A stretch of DNA of 64,000 nt from Anditalea andensis (GTDB lineage: Bacteria > Bacteroidota > Bacteroidia > Cytophagales > Cyclobacteriaceae). The notes under the pieces are model-generated. The model did no database searches, was not told where the DNA came from, and saw only the letters and a program-made list of their open reading frames with translations. The first letter of the stretch is position 1. Every line of letters begins with the position of its first letter. A program made the position numbers and the translations under genes. The stretch covers positions 620,001 to 684,000 of the forward strand of contig NZ_JMIH01000014.1 of NCBI RefSeq assembly GCF_000714815.1. Reading direction: 5' to 3'. Below are positions 37,580 through 46,608 of the stretch, one piece after another.

Positions 37580-37939
37580 TGTATTTGTATTTTGTGGTTA
37601 TAGTTCGTTACTACCAAAGAACAGGTCAGATGCAATTATGTTTTATATTTTCTTGAAAAATCATTATTATTTATTCAGAAAAACATAGTCTTAAGAGCGA
37701 AAAAATAACTTTACAAGGCTATCAAACAAGCTGATATTCATTCTTTTCCTAAATGGTACAGCAGTCAAAAAACCTTATTGCTTAAGTGATCTATTAATAT
37801 AAACGAGTATGCCCCAGCGGAATAGCTGGGGCATACTCATTTGTAAGATATTTATTATTAAAGATTCATACAGCACCAATATACAAAATGATACTATATA
37901 GTACTATTCGTTTTGCCCTTAGCAACTCAGTTATTGTTA
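37580..37939. other. Spacer between dnaN and the DJ-1 gene
   Basis: Apart from the hairpin at 37805-37838, this 360-base AT-rich spacer shows no ORF, RNA gene or repeat. Confidence 0.5.
37805..37838 (-). terminator. Strong hairpin downstream of dnaN
   Basis: A perfect 14-bp inverted repeat (37805-37818 with 37825-37838, 6-nt loop) with a GC-rich core (GCCCCAGC) lies about 100 bases after the dnaN stop codon. No continuous T run follows on the minus strand, so it may be a weak or factor-aided terminator, or a site of another kind. Confidence 0.5.
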
Positions 37940-39064
37940 TTAAACGTAATTATTCAACATCACCGGCATCACCAGCATAAGAATATCTTCATTTTCTCCC
38001 TTATCTGAAGGTACGATCAGACCTGCTCTGTTTGGTGCTGAGAACTTTAATGTTACTTCTTTGGCAGATATGTTATTTAACATTTCTACTAGAAATTTTG
38101 CATTAAATCCTATTTCTATATCTTCTCCATCATGTTCACAGGAAAGCCTTTCATTGGCCTCATTGGAGAAGTCCAGGTCCTCTGCAGATATCTGTAGTTC
38201 ACTTCCGGCCAGTTTCAACCTTACTTGATGTGTTGTTTTGTTGGCATATATAGCGATCCTTTTCATTGACCCCATAAATTCCAGCCTATCGATGGTCATA
38301 TTGTTGTTGTTATCTACTGGAATCACATTCTCGTAATCAGGAAAACGTTCATCTATCAGGCGGCAGATCATCTTGATATTACTGAAGTTGAAGTAAGCAT
38401 TGCTGCTGTTAAATTCAACTGTCACAGGGACATTATCGGAAGGAAGGGTAGATTTCAGTAAGTTCAGCGCTTTGCGCGGTATGATTATACTAGCTGCATC
38501 AGGTGAAGCAATATCCACTCTCCTGTACCTGATCAATCTATGTCCATCTGTGGCCACGAATGTAGCATTGGTAGCACTTAGATTTACATATACACCTGTC
38601 ATAGCAGGCCTAAGTTCGTCGTTACTGGTAGCAAATATTGTATTGTTGATAGCATTACTAAGGACTTCTGATGACATGTCCACCGCAGTAGCATTCGTCA
38701 CCGTTGGTATCTTAGGAAAATCTGTTGCATTTTCACCCGCCAACTTATAACGCCCGTTATCGGAACTGATCTCTATACTGTAAGTATCTCTGTCTATGCT
38801 GAAGGTTACCGGCTGCTCTGGAAGATTTTTTAGGGTCTCCATAAGAATTTTGGCCGGTACTGCGATATTGCCATCTTCTTTGGCTTCAACATCGATCTCG
38901 GTCATCATGGATGTCTGAAGATCAGAGGCTGTAATTGTTAATTTACCTTCCTTGATTTCAAAAAGAAAATTTTCCAAAATGGGAACAACAGGGTTTGTAG
39001 TGACCACTCCGTTAATGGCAGAAAGTTGCTTTAAAAGCGCAGAAGAAGAAACAATAAATTTCAT
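37940..39064 (-). CDS. dnaN: DNA polymerase III beta subunit (sliding clamp)
   Basis: Ring-shaped processivity clamp of the replicase. The 374-aa protein shows the triple clamp-domain architecture: an N-terminal KFIVSSSALLKQLSAI segment, a central ATDGHRL motif (about 175-181), and the conserved C-terminal MLVMPVML end that lines the partner-binding pocket. It lies alone with respect to dnaA; the gld genes are immediately upstream, 99 bases away in the same direction. Confidence 0.98.
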   Translation of the reverse strand: MKFIVSSSALLKQLSAINGVVTTNPVVPILENFLFEIKEGKLTITASDLQTSMMTEIDVEAKEDGNIAVPAKILMETLKNLPEQPVTFSIDRDTYSIEISSDNGRYKLAGENATDFPKIPTVTNATAVDMSSEVLSNAINNTIFATSNDELRPAMTGVYVNLSATNATFVATDGHRLIRYRRVDIASPDAASIIIPRKALNLLKSTLPSDNVPVTVEFNSSNAYFNFSNIKMICRLIDERFPDYENVIPVDNNNNMTIDRLEFMGSMKRIAIYANKTTHQVRLKLAGSELQISAEDLDFSNEANERLSCEHDGEDIEIGFNAKFLVEMLNNISAKEVTLKFSAPNRAGLIVPSDKGENEDILMLVMPVMLNNYV

Positions 39065-39163
39065 ATGAAGTCGACTTATTTATCTATGTATGTTATAACA
39101 AGGTAAAAATAGAAATAAAATTATAAATGCCCCCACCGGAAAATGATTTATAGCAAAATAATC

Positions 39164-40864
39164 TTAAATATTATGCCTCTTAATGTATTTACCGTACGTT
39201 GACTTTCGCCAAGAAACCTTAATAAATCCAATAAGAAATACTATAAATACAGGTAAAACCACATTTATAGCCTGCCAAAATGTTCTTTGGCTGCGCAGTT
39301 TCACCTTATTGAGAGGGCGTATCTGAAACTGTTTTACCCTGCTTGAAATGATCCCCTCTGGGTTGATCATATAATTAACAGCATTCTGCAAAAAAAGCCT
39401 GTTGGCATATTCATTTCCAGTATAAGGGTCCCTACCTAGGGACAATGGCTCTCCAGATGCAGGCTGAAGCATACTTTTAATTATATTTCCATCACCTACC
39501 ACCATCACCATCCCTGTATTGCCTGTTTCTTTAAAACCAGCTTTGTCTACTCCCTCTGGCAGAAACCTATTCCGAAAGAAAGAGGTAAAATCCCCCTCTA
39601 GAAGATACACCAGAGGTATCGCTCTTTCCTGAAATAAGGAAATGTCCGGTTCCTGTGCCATATCTTCAAAAGCTACACGTGCAGGTGCAGCCAGTCTTCT
39701 CGTATAGTCGCTAGTAAAGACCAGTGGAGTTTTAGTTACTCCATCTGCTTTTACAGTATCTATAGTGCTTACAAATCTGAATATTATCTGGTCCAACCCC
39801 TTAGTAATCGGATGATCGGCCATCCTGCCTGCCACTACATAAAAAGGCCAGGGCAGTGGGGTAATCTGGGGCTGTCCTCCAAAGTCCCCTGTCATCACGG
39901 GATGATAACCAAAATTAAGGTCCTGCACCAAATCCCTATTTATCCTTACCCCATATCTAAAAAGCAGATCATCTAATCCCGTATCAAAAGGCATAGCTGT
40001 AGTACCAGTACCACTTGCCAAGGCCAGATCTACTACCATTTGATCAATCATAAACATCAGTTTACCACCTGACATCAGGTACTGATCTAATAAGTATTTG
40101 CTCCTTTCAGAATAGACTACCCTCGGGCCCGCTACGATCAGGACTTCGAAATCTATAAGGTCTTCCACACTTCTAGCTTCTGCAAGGGGTACTTTATATA
40201 CTTCATGATCTTCCACCAAAGCCTCCACCATACCAAACCCGTCATCTTCTTCCATCTCACCCTGTCCTACGATAAGACCTACCGCATGCTGCTGGGTAGT
40301 AATAAGCTTTCGGATCCCATTGATCAGCTCAAATTCCAGATTTTCAATAGAAAGATTAAGTATTTCGTCAGGAGACATTCCCTGCTCCCCTTTCAGAAGC
40401 ACCACACCTGTTTCAAATTCACTGTCCCTGATCACCACTCCTGGGAAGATCAGTCTGGTAGATTGTCCGCCATCCACTGTAAGGTGGAGATTGGTAGGAT
40501 TGATGCCATATTCAGAAAGCGTAAAGATGTATTCCTGCTGTTCCTCCCCGGTAAGGGCCAAAGGATCATGAAAATAATAGGAAATACGCTCATTACTATA
40601 AGCATTAAAAGTTCTGATGGTCTCTTCTATTTCGATCTGAAGCCTCCTCATCCCTCCCGGAAGTCTTCCTGTGAGTACAATCTCGATTTCTAAAGGCTCT
40701 GAAACCTGATCTAAAATTTCCTTAGTAGCCGGGTGAAGTGAATACCTACCCTCTTCGGTTAGATCTATCCTAAAGGCTATATACGTATTAATGATAAATA
40801 AAAGGACTAGAGCAGCCGCAATAATAGAAAATACCCTAAAATATATAAAATCCTGTCTTCTCAT
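39164..40864 (-). CDS. gldG: Gliding motility-associated ABC transporter substrate-binding component GldG
   Basis: The 566-aa protein has an N-terminal membrane segment (about 10-30), a large extracytoplasmic ABC_transp_aux-type domain and a C-terminal membrane segment (about 535-555) followed by a basic tail. This matches GldG, which acts with GldF and GldA in an ABC complex needed for gliding in Flavobacterium johnsoniae. The start codon overlaps the gldF stop codon (ATGA). Its transported substrate is not known. Confidence 0.93.
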   Translation of the reverse strand: MRRQDFIYFRVFSIIAAALVLLFIINTYIAFRIDLTEEGRYSLHPATKEILDQVSEPLEIEIVLTGRLPGGMRRLQIEIEETIRTFNAYSNERISYYFHDPLALTGEEQQEYIFTLSEYGINPTNLHLTVDGGQSTRLIFPGVVIRDSEFETGVVLLKGEQGMSPDEILNLSIENLEFELINGIRKLITTQQHAVGLIVGQGEMEEDDGFGMVEALVEDHEVYKVPLAEARSVEDLIDFEVLIVAGPRVVYSERSKYLLDQYLMSGGKLMFMIDQMVVDLALASGTGTTAMPFDTGLDDLLFRYGVRINRDLVQDLNFGYHPVMTGDFGGQPQITPLPWPFYVVAGRMADHPITKGLDQIIFRFVSTIDTVKADGVTKTPLVFTSDYTRRLAAPARVAFEDMAQEPDISLFQERAIPLVYLLEGDFTSFFRNRFLPEGVDKAGFKETGNTGMVMVVGDGNIIKSMLQPASGEPLSLGRDPYTGNEYANRLFLQNAVNYMINPEGIISSRVKQFQIRPLNKVKLRSQRTFWQAINVVLPVFIVFLIGFIKVSWRKSTYGKYIKRHNI

Positions 40865-41583
40865 CTCCTCCTAATGATAAATGCCGTAGCCATAAGAAAT
40901 ATTGTGATAAGGGTCAGAAAATACAATAAATTTAACGAATCAATAACTCCCCTACTCATGCTCCTATAATGGTAACTAAGACTAATATTCTCCAGAAATA
41001 AGCTAATGCCACCCGATGCCTGTAAATCTGTCAACGCAGTCAGCCCAAAATAAAAAAGGAAACTGATAAATACTCCTAGAACAAATGCTACTATCTGATT
41101 ATCTGTCAAAGCAGAACTGAAAAGCCCTATAGCCGTAAATACCGCACCAATTAACATAAGGCCCAAGAAGGACCCAAAAAAACCCGCACTATCTATATTG
41201 CCTACAGGATCTCCCAGCTGTACTATACTGAAATGGTAAACCAAAGTTGGCAAAAGCGTTATAACCACCAATACCACAGCGGCCAAGTATTTTGCCAGTA
41301 CAATTTGAAAAGAATTTAACGGTGCAGTCATCAACAATTCCCAAGTACCACTACGCCTCTCTTCTGCTATCATTTTCATGGTTATGGCCGGCACCATAAA
41401 TACAAATACATATGGAGTATAAACAAATAATGCTTCGAGATCGGCAAACCCATACTCTAACACAGATGTATCTGGAAATACCCAGACTATTAGCCCTATA
41501 GCTATCAAAAAGACACCTAATATAAGGTAACCAGTTATTTGATTGAAAAAACCGTTTATTTCTTTAGAAAGCAGACTAAGCAT
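40861..41583 (-). CDS. gldF: Gliding motility-associated ABC transporter permease GldF
   Basis: The 240-aa ABC-2-type permease has about six hydrophobic segments and the conserved cytoplasmic stretch EERRSGTWELLMTAP (about 74-88). It overlaps gldA by 8 bases on one side and gldG by 4 on the other, so the three are translated together as a module. Confidence 0.94.
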   Translation of the reverse strand: MLSLLSKEINGFFNQITGYLILGVFLIAIGLIVWVFPDTSVLEYGFADLEALFVYTPYVFVFMVPAITMKMIAEERRSGTWELLMTAPLNSFQIVLAKYLAAVVLVVITLLPTLVYHFSIVQLGDPVGNIDSAGFFGSFLGLMLIGAVFTAIGLFSSALTDNQIVAFVLGVFISFLFYFGLTALTDLQASGGISLFLENISLSYHYRSMSRGVIDSLNLLYFLTLITIFLMATAFIIRRR

Positions 41584-42493
41584 TTTGCTGGGTTAACTGA
41601 TGAAATATAGCTTCCAGGTTTTTTTCCTCTTGCTGGATTCTGATTAAAGATAGTTGCCTCCTTTGTATTACCGGGAGAATCTCTTTGCGTAGAGGGCCAG
41701 GTTCCTGCGTTAGAAAAACCAATGTATTGTCTTTAAGTGACTCTATCACTGCTACATTTGAAAGATGACTAAACCAGGCCTTATCCAACATTTCTTCCGT
41801 CTCCAAAATTAATCTACTCGTGCCTAGCTCACTTTTTAAATTTAATAGAAGATCCTGGGCTACGATTTGCCCTTTATGAATGATGACTACCTTTTCACAG
41901 ATTGCTTCTACCTCCTGCATGATATGGGTACTGAGAATCAAAGTTTTGTCTCTGCTGATTTCCACTATCAGCTTTCTGATTTCTACAAGTTGGTTGGGAT
42001 CGAGACCTGTGGTCGGCTCATCCAATATGATAACTTTGGGATCATGAACCAAGGCTTTGGCCAATCCTACCCGCTGACGGTAACCTTTGGATAATTGGCC
42101 TATTTTTTTATGCTGCTCGGGCCCAAGACCACAGCGGTCGACCACCAAATTGATGCTTTGCTGAGCATTTCTGCCCTTAATTTCGTATAGTCCCGATACA
42201 AATTCCAAAAACTCCCTGACATACATGTCCAGGTATAAAGGATTATGTTCAGGAAGATAGCCTATCATTTTACTGATTTCCTTCGGATGATCCACCACAG
42301 AAACTCCGTTTACTATAACATCTCCGTCATCAGGTAGGATAAAACCCGTAGCTATTTTCATAGTCGTAGATTTCCCGGCTCCGTTTGGGCCTAAGAAACC
42401 GAGTACCTGACCTTCGTTGGCCTGGAAGCTGATAGCGTTCAATGCTTTCTGTTGATGGTAATTTTTGGACAGGTTGCGTACTTCCAAAGACAT
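41576..42493 (-). CDS. gldA: Gliding motility-associated ABC transporter ATPase GldA
   Basis: ABC ATPase of 305 aa with Walker A GPNGAGKST (about 35-43), signature LSKGYRQRV, Walker B VIILDEPTTGLDP and the switch His in STHIMQE. The C-terminal 80 residues are the extra domain found in GldA-like ATPases. It is the first gene of the gldA-gldF-gldG run; in F. johnsoniae gldA is reported apart from gldFG. A promoter candidate lies just upstream. Confidence 0.92.
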   Translation of the reverse strand: MSLEVRNLSKNYHQQKALNAISFQANEGQVLGFLGPNGAGKSTTMKIATGFILPDDGDVIVNGVSVVDHPKEISKMIGYLPEHNPLYLDMYVREFLEFVSGLYEIKGRNAQQSINLVVDRCGLGPEQHKKIGQLSKGYRQRVGLAKALVHDPKVIILDEPTTGLDPNQLVEIRKLIVEISRDKTLILSTHIMQEVEAICEKVVIIHKGQIVAQDLLLNLKSELGTSRLILETEEMLDKAWFSHLSNVAVIESLKDNTLVFLTQEPGPLRKEILPVIQRRQLSLIRIQQEEKNLEAIFHQLTQQNA

Positions 42494-42516
42494 ATTTATG
42501 TAAATATTTATGCAAA

Positions 42517-42546
42517 CAAAAGTAGTCAGATAGAATTACAAACAAA
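42517..42546 (-). promoter_or_regulatory. Candidate promoter of gldA-gldF-gldG
   Basis: On the minus strand, TTTG (42546-42543) is followed after 18 bases by TACTTTTG (42524-42517), an exact TAnnTTTG box. The transcript would start near 42510, giving a short leader of about 17 nt. Confidence 0.5.
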
Positions 42547-42655
42547 AATAAGGTGAGACTGTTTGCAACTTTAGTTAAATGATCACTATATTATGACGAA
42601 CTTTTAAAAGTTATAATGCAGTTAGCTAAACAAAGCTCAGTACCATTTCAATTTT

Positions 42656-43681
42656 TTAAAAATTAAAACCCAGTTCCAACACCAACCCATAGTCATATCT
42701 GGAGGTAAGATCCTCGGGGGATCTACTGTCAAAGTTATTATAATAATTTACGCTGATATCAAAGTTTTTAAATACATTCCATGCTAAACGGGTAGATCCA
42801 TCCACCCTAAACCTGCCCATTTGAGATATGCCTGTAAACAAGGCCTGAGTAGTGGTAAAATTTATCTCCGGTTGACTTAATTTAAAAAAAGTGAATTCAA
42901 ATATTAACGGAGCTTCGAATAGATACCTATTCCTTAATCCTGAAACACTTACCTCATTATTGATCATCACGCCAGTCACTACCCGTCCTATTACCCGTTT
43001 ATGCTGTAATACATAAAACCCAGCTCCTGCGCCTTGCTGAAACCGTCTGGCGATTCCAAGCTGTAACATCCGCTGGTAGTTGGCCATCATCACTGCCTGC
43101 CAACTCGGGGAAAGATAATAATTGGCGGTAAAGGTGATGTTTTCCCGGTCCCTACTTATTTGACCCTCTTCCTGGATATATAATAAATATCCGGACAAAT
43201 CCATCTCAAGCCGTTCAGTATCATAATCCAATTCTATATCGCTGTTATATATTCCCAGATTATCAAATCTGGATAACCTTAAACCTGCGGATACCTTACC
43301 CTCTACCCTTTCAAAAAAAGATTCATGGAGCAAGTTTACCTCACTTATATTCCGTAGGGCAATGTCCAGTTCTCCGGAAGCAGATGAGATCTTTACCCTG
43401 CCTTCATCTTCGTGGCGCTCAAAATTACCAATTAAAAAATCTCTATTCGCTGTCTGTATCCTGTAGCCAAATCCCGAAGTTTTTAGGGATACCACTTTAT
43501 TTAAATCTACGTCTATACTCCCTACATCATTTAGATCAAATATAATATGTCCACGTCGGATTCTTTCAAGTTTACCAGCCAGGGGAGGCTGATTTTTGAG
43601 ATATAGGGTATCATAATCCTGAGCTGAAACAGCATGAAAAGAAACAATAAAAACAGCAATCAACCCAATAAAAATTTTCAT
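42656..43681 (-). CDS. DUF481 family outer-membrane protein
   Basis: The 341-aa protein has a signal peptide (cleavage near Ser-Ala-Gln at 19-21). A soluble N-terminal region (about 25-125) contains repeated short strands of the type YRIQTANRDFLIGNF. A DUF481-type region with alternating-polarity strands follows and ends in a terminal Phe (LELGFNF), the usual sign of an outer-membrane beta barrel. The function is not known. It lies upstream of gldA with a 162-base gap that contains the gldA promoter candidate, so it is probably transcribed separately. Confidence 0.85.
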   Translation of the reverse strand: MKIFIGLIAVFIVSFHAVSAQDYDTLYLKNQPPLAGKLERIRRGHIIFDLNDVGSIDVDLNKVVSLKTSGFGYRIQTANRDFLIGNFERHEDEGRVKISSASGELDIALRNISEVNLLHESFFERVEGKVSAGLRLSRFDNLGIYNSDIELDYDTERLEMDLSGYLLYIQEEGQISRDRENITFTANYYLSPSWQAVMMANYQRMLQLGIARRFQQGAGAGFYVLQHKRVIGRVVTGVMINNEVSVSGLRNRYLFEAPLIFEFTFFKLSQPEINFTTTQALFTGISQMGRFRVDGSTRLAWNVFKNFDISVNYYNNFDSRSPEDLTSRYDYGLVLELGFNF

Positions 43682-43821
43682 TTAAACCTAATATGTTACC
43701 TTTTAACTTTAATGATTAAATTTAGTCATATGATCTATGGTCATAAAGAAGTAAGTAATTGACTTATCATTTTACTTTCGTATTTTTAAATCTAACAAAT
43801 TCCCTACATTTAAATATATAT

Positions 43822-45114
43822 ATGAAAAAGATCTTTACAGCAATAATGTTTATATCAGGCCTGGCTTATGGACAAACAAATTTAAAACCACGAGTAAATG
43901 ACCACGCCCAGTCCATTGAACAAAAAGTCATAGATTGGAGGCGGGATTTTCACCAAAATCCGGAACTGGGCAATCAGGAATATAGAACCGCTAAAATAGT
44001 ATCTGAACATCTCCGGTCTTTGGGTATGGATGTGCAGGAACAGGTGGCTGTGACCGGGGTGGTAGGCATATTAAAGGGTGGAAAGCCAGGACCAACTGTA
44101 GCTTTAAGAGCAGACATGGATGCTTTACCGGTGACAGAAAGAACTGATGTACCATTTAAGTCCACCGTTACTACGGAATATAACGGTCAGCATATAGGTG
44201 TCATGCATGCCTGTGGACATGACACCCATGTGGCAATTTTAATGGGAGTAGCGGAAGTGCTTACATCTATGAAAGCAGATTTAGCGGGAACTGTTAAATT
44301 CATCTTTCAGCCTGCAGAGGAAGGGATACATGAAGAAGGGGTAGATTCATGGGGTGCTAAACTCATGGTAGAAGAAGGTGTTATGGAAGGTGTAGACGCT
44401 ATATTTGGACTTCATATCAACAGTGCCACTGAAGTCGGGACATTCAAATACAGATCTGGACCTGCTATGGCTGCTGTGGATAACCTTAAGATCACCGTAA
44501 ATGGAAGACAGGCCCACGGCGCTGCACCATGGGCTTCTGTAGACCCGATAGTAACTTCAGCTCAGATCATAACAGGGCTGCAGACCATCCTGAGTAGAAG
44601 CGTAAATATCACAGAAAACCCCGCAGTAGTTACAATCGGAGCTATAAATGGTGGTGTCAGGCAAAACATTATCCCCGAAAAAGTAGAAATGATAGGAACG
44701 GTCAGAACTTTTGGAGAGCCTCAGCAGGATCTGGTTCACAATAGAATCACAGCAGTGGCTACCAAAATAGCCGAAAGTGCTGGAGCCACCGCAGAAGTGG
44801 CAATACAAAAAATGTATCCTTCTACCATAAATGATCCAGAATTGACTGAAAGGATGATTAAAACTCTCAATGAAGTCGCTGGTTCCGAAAATGCTTTAAG
44901 TCATGATCCCATTACTGGGGCCGAGGATTTTAGTTATTTCCAAAGGGAGGCACCGGGGCTGTTTATTTTTCTGGGAGGAATGCCTAAAGGTGCAGATCCC
45001 AACCAAGTGGCCAGCCATCATACACCAGACCTTTATCTTGACGAGGGAGGGTTTGTACTGGGCATGAAAATATTAAGCCATCTTACACTGGATTTTTTTG
45101 AAGGTGAAAAATAA
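43822..45114 (+). CDS. M20 family metallo-amidohydrolase, exported
   Basis: A zinc-dependent amidohydrolase related to N-acyl-L-amino acid and hippurate hydrolases. The start at 43822 (430 aa) begins a signal peptide (Met-Lys-Lys-Ile-Phe, cleavage near Tyr-Gly-Gln); the frame upstream to 43759 is not conserved in character. Metal-binding motifs include MHACGHDTH (near residue 130) and the catalytic Glu in PAEEG. A dimerisation domain occurs between, and HHTPDLYLDE near the C-terminus supplies another ligand. The substrate is not determined. A group II intron remnant begins 6 bases after the stop codon. Confidence 0.92.
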   Translation: MKKIFTAIMFISGLAYGQTNLKPRVNDHAQSIEQKVIDWRRDFHQNPELGNQEYRTAKIVSEHLRSLGMDVQEQVAVTGVVGILKGGKPGPTVALRADMDALPVTERTDVPFKSTVTTEYNGQHIGVMHACGHDTHVAILMGVAEVLTSMKADLAGTVKFIFQPAEEGIHEEGVDSWGAKLMVEEGVMEGVDAIFGLHINSATEVGTFKYRSGPAMAAVDNLKITVNGRQAHGAAPWASVDPIVTSAQIITGLQTILSRSVNITENPAVVTIGAINGGVRQNIIPEKVEMIGTVRTFGEPQQDLVHNRITAVATKIAESAGATAEVAIQKMYPSTINDPELTERMIKTLNEVAGSENALSHDPITGAEDFSYFQREAPGLFIFLGGMPKGADPNQVASHHTPDLYLDEGGFVLGMKILSHLTLDFFEGEK

Positions 45115-45120
45115 AATCTG

Positions 45121-45654
45121 GTAGGAGACACGGGGGTTATTTCCCGTTTCGACCTACCCCTCCATGTACGAACCGTTCGGTAATCTGGCGTTGCTTGCTT
45201 TACCCATTCTTTAAGAATGGGTGGTGCTTGTTTTAAGTTATTTAATTTAGTAATGTCCCAATTATCTATCATTCAGTTTACGCTCCAATCTTCTGAAAAG
45301 GAGCCTTCAGTGGAGCTTCAAACTGATAACAGTCAATAAGTGTCGGACTTAATGTTCGGCCTTTCTTTATTTTGTAAGTCCTCCCCTTTTGTGGCTCGTT
45401 TCCTCCTGTGGTAAATCCAATAACTTTCATTCTCTGCAATCCTATCATTTACATTCCAAAGCCTAAGTAATCCTTGGACTAAGACTCGAGGGCAATCTCA
45501 TCCCATAGTATGTACCTGATAATATCCGTGTTTCTCGGGTAAATACTTTGACCCCAGCTTCCTTCAAATTCCACCTCACGATGGAAAACTTTGCTATTGG
45601 CTAGCGGTTACTAACCCTACTTGCAATGTTTAGTTATAACCATGCAAGACACAC
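45121..45654 (-). mobile_element. Group II intron remnant, reverse transcriptase gene deleted
   Basis: Read on the minus strand from 45654, the sequence begins GTGTGTC, matching the GUGYG 5' end of group II introns. Folded domain-I-like elements follow, including CCCGAGAAACACGG, and near 45320-45290 there is a stem GCTCCA...TGGAGC. A reading frame opens at 45272 (Met-Ile-Asp-Asn-Trp) and runs for about 27 codons in the place where the intron-encoded protein should begin. The sequence then jumps to what looks like the 3' half of domain V (CGAACGGTTC) and a domain-VI-type hairpin ending CCTAC at 45121. The 5' half of domain V and essentially the whole reverse transcriptase are missing, so it cannot splice or move by itself. 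The assignment is by pattern, not by a covariance search; exact ends may shift a few bases. Confidence 0.65.
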
Positions 45655-45664
45655 CAGCATAAAC

Positions 45665-45783
45665 AAAGAGGCTGTCTTATAATTTAATCCAAGTGCCTGA
45701 GATTTGGCTATATGAAATTTGAGTCAGATACGCTCCCAAATAAAACAGAGGCTGTCCCTACTTTTGAGTCAGCCTCTGTTTTT
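45665..45783. repeat. Repeated GAGGCTGTC element with a 13-bp terminator-like hairpin
   Basis: The segment AGAGGCTGTC occurs at 45667 and 45747, and TTGAGTCAG occurs twice in the same order, so two imperfect units lie in tandem. The second forms a perfect 13-bp hairpin (45742-45754 with 45770-45782) with an A-rich 5' and T-rich 3' flank, which could terminate transcription in both directions. The outer ends of the block (AGAGGCTG...CAGCCTCT) are inverted repeats, as in the remains of an insertion sequence or a MITE. The 5' exon of the group II intron remnant borders it. Confidence 0.55.
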
Positions 45784-45870
45784 ATGGTTTATGTGTATAA
45801 AACATAGTATCAAGTAAGATGAGACCTGATTCCACATGGCACTCATCTCTGACATCCATCCTTCTGGATT

Positions 45871-46518
45871 CTACACCTGCCTCAAATGCTCAATGGCATT
45901 CTGTATGTCTTCTTCACCGGATACTATTTCAAATGTTAAACCCGTACCATAATCCCGATCTAAGCTAGCAATTAGGGTTTTGGCTACATCAGCCCTGGGT
46001 ATTTGTCCTTCACCTTCCAATTTATAGGCAGCTTTTATTTTCCCATTTCCTTCATCGTCTGTAAGGGCTCCTGCACGAACGATGGCATAGGGAACGCCAC
46101 TCTTTTTAAGATACTCATCAGCTTCACTTTTAGCTGCCAGATAAAAGAGCATTTTCGATTCAGGGTCCGGATCTTCTGTCCCTCGGGCGCTGAGCATTAC
46201 ATATTTCTTTATTTCATATTCTTTGGCTAAATCTATACTTTTTTCAGCTCCTTCTTTATCTACTTTTTCAGTTTTGTCTTTTCCTGTGGAGGATCCGGAT
46301 CCAGCTACAAAAACCACTTTATCTACTGCTTCGAAACAATCGGAAATATCGCCTTCGAGATCACCTATTCTTGTTTGTACACCTAATTCTTCAAAATATC
46401 CCCGCTGATCCTCATTACGAATCATAGCTATTGGAATATAATTTGAACTATCTTTAAGTTGGGTGGCTACTATTCTTCCTGTGGCACCATTGGCACCTAT
46501 TATCAAAACTTTTTCCAT
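45871..46518 (-). CDS. NAD(P)-binding atypical SDR (NmrA-like) protein
   Basis: The 215-aa protein has an N-terminal Rossmann motif GANGATG (8-14) and the layout of NAD(P)-binding NmrA/HSCARG-like proteins, including a YVMLSARGTE segment near 105-114. It lacks the classical YxxxK catalytic pair of short-chain dehydrogenases at the expected place, so it may be a redox sensor or an atypical reductase. It stands alone on the minus strand, next to the repeat block; the second hairpin of that block may end its transcript. Confidence 0.85.
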   Translation of the reverse strand: MEKVLIIGANGATGRIVATQLKDSSNYIPIAMIRNEDQRGYFEELGVQTRIGDLEGDISDCFEAVDKVVFVAGSGSSTGKDKTEKVDKEGAEKSIDLAKEYEIKKYVMLSARGTEDPDPESKMLFYLAAKSEADEYLKKSGVPYAIVRAGALTDDEGNGKIKAAYKLEGEGQIPRADVAKTLIASLDRDYGTGLTFEIVSGEEDIQNAIEHLRQV

Positions 46519-46608
46519 TGGTTGGTTTTTAACTTTGCTATACCTGCAAAGATTGACAAGAAATATGCCACTGCTTAATTAATAGCAAACTACCTGACAG
46601 TAACATTG

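Noticed and set aside
45033-45272. A 79-aa minus-strand ORF that looks like a small basic protein
   Set aside because: Its first part is the truncated start of the intron-encoded frame, and the rest reads through domain VI and antisense to the M20 gene. It is not a real gene.
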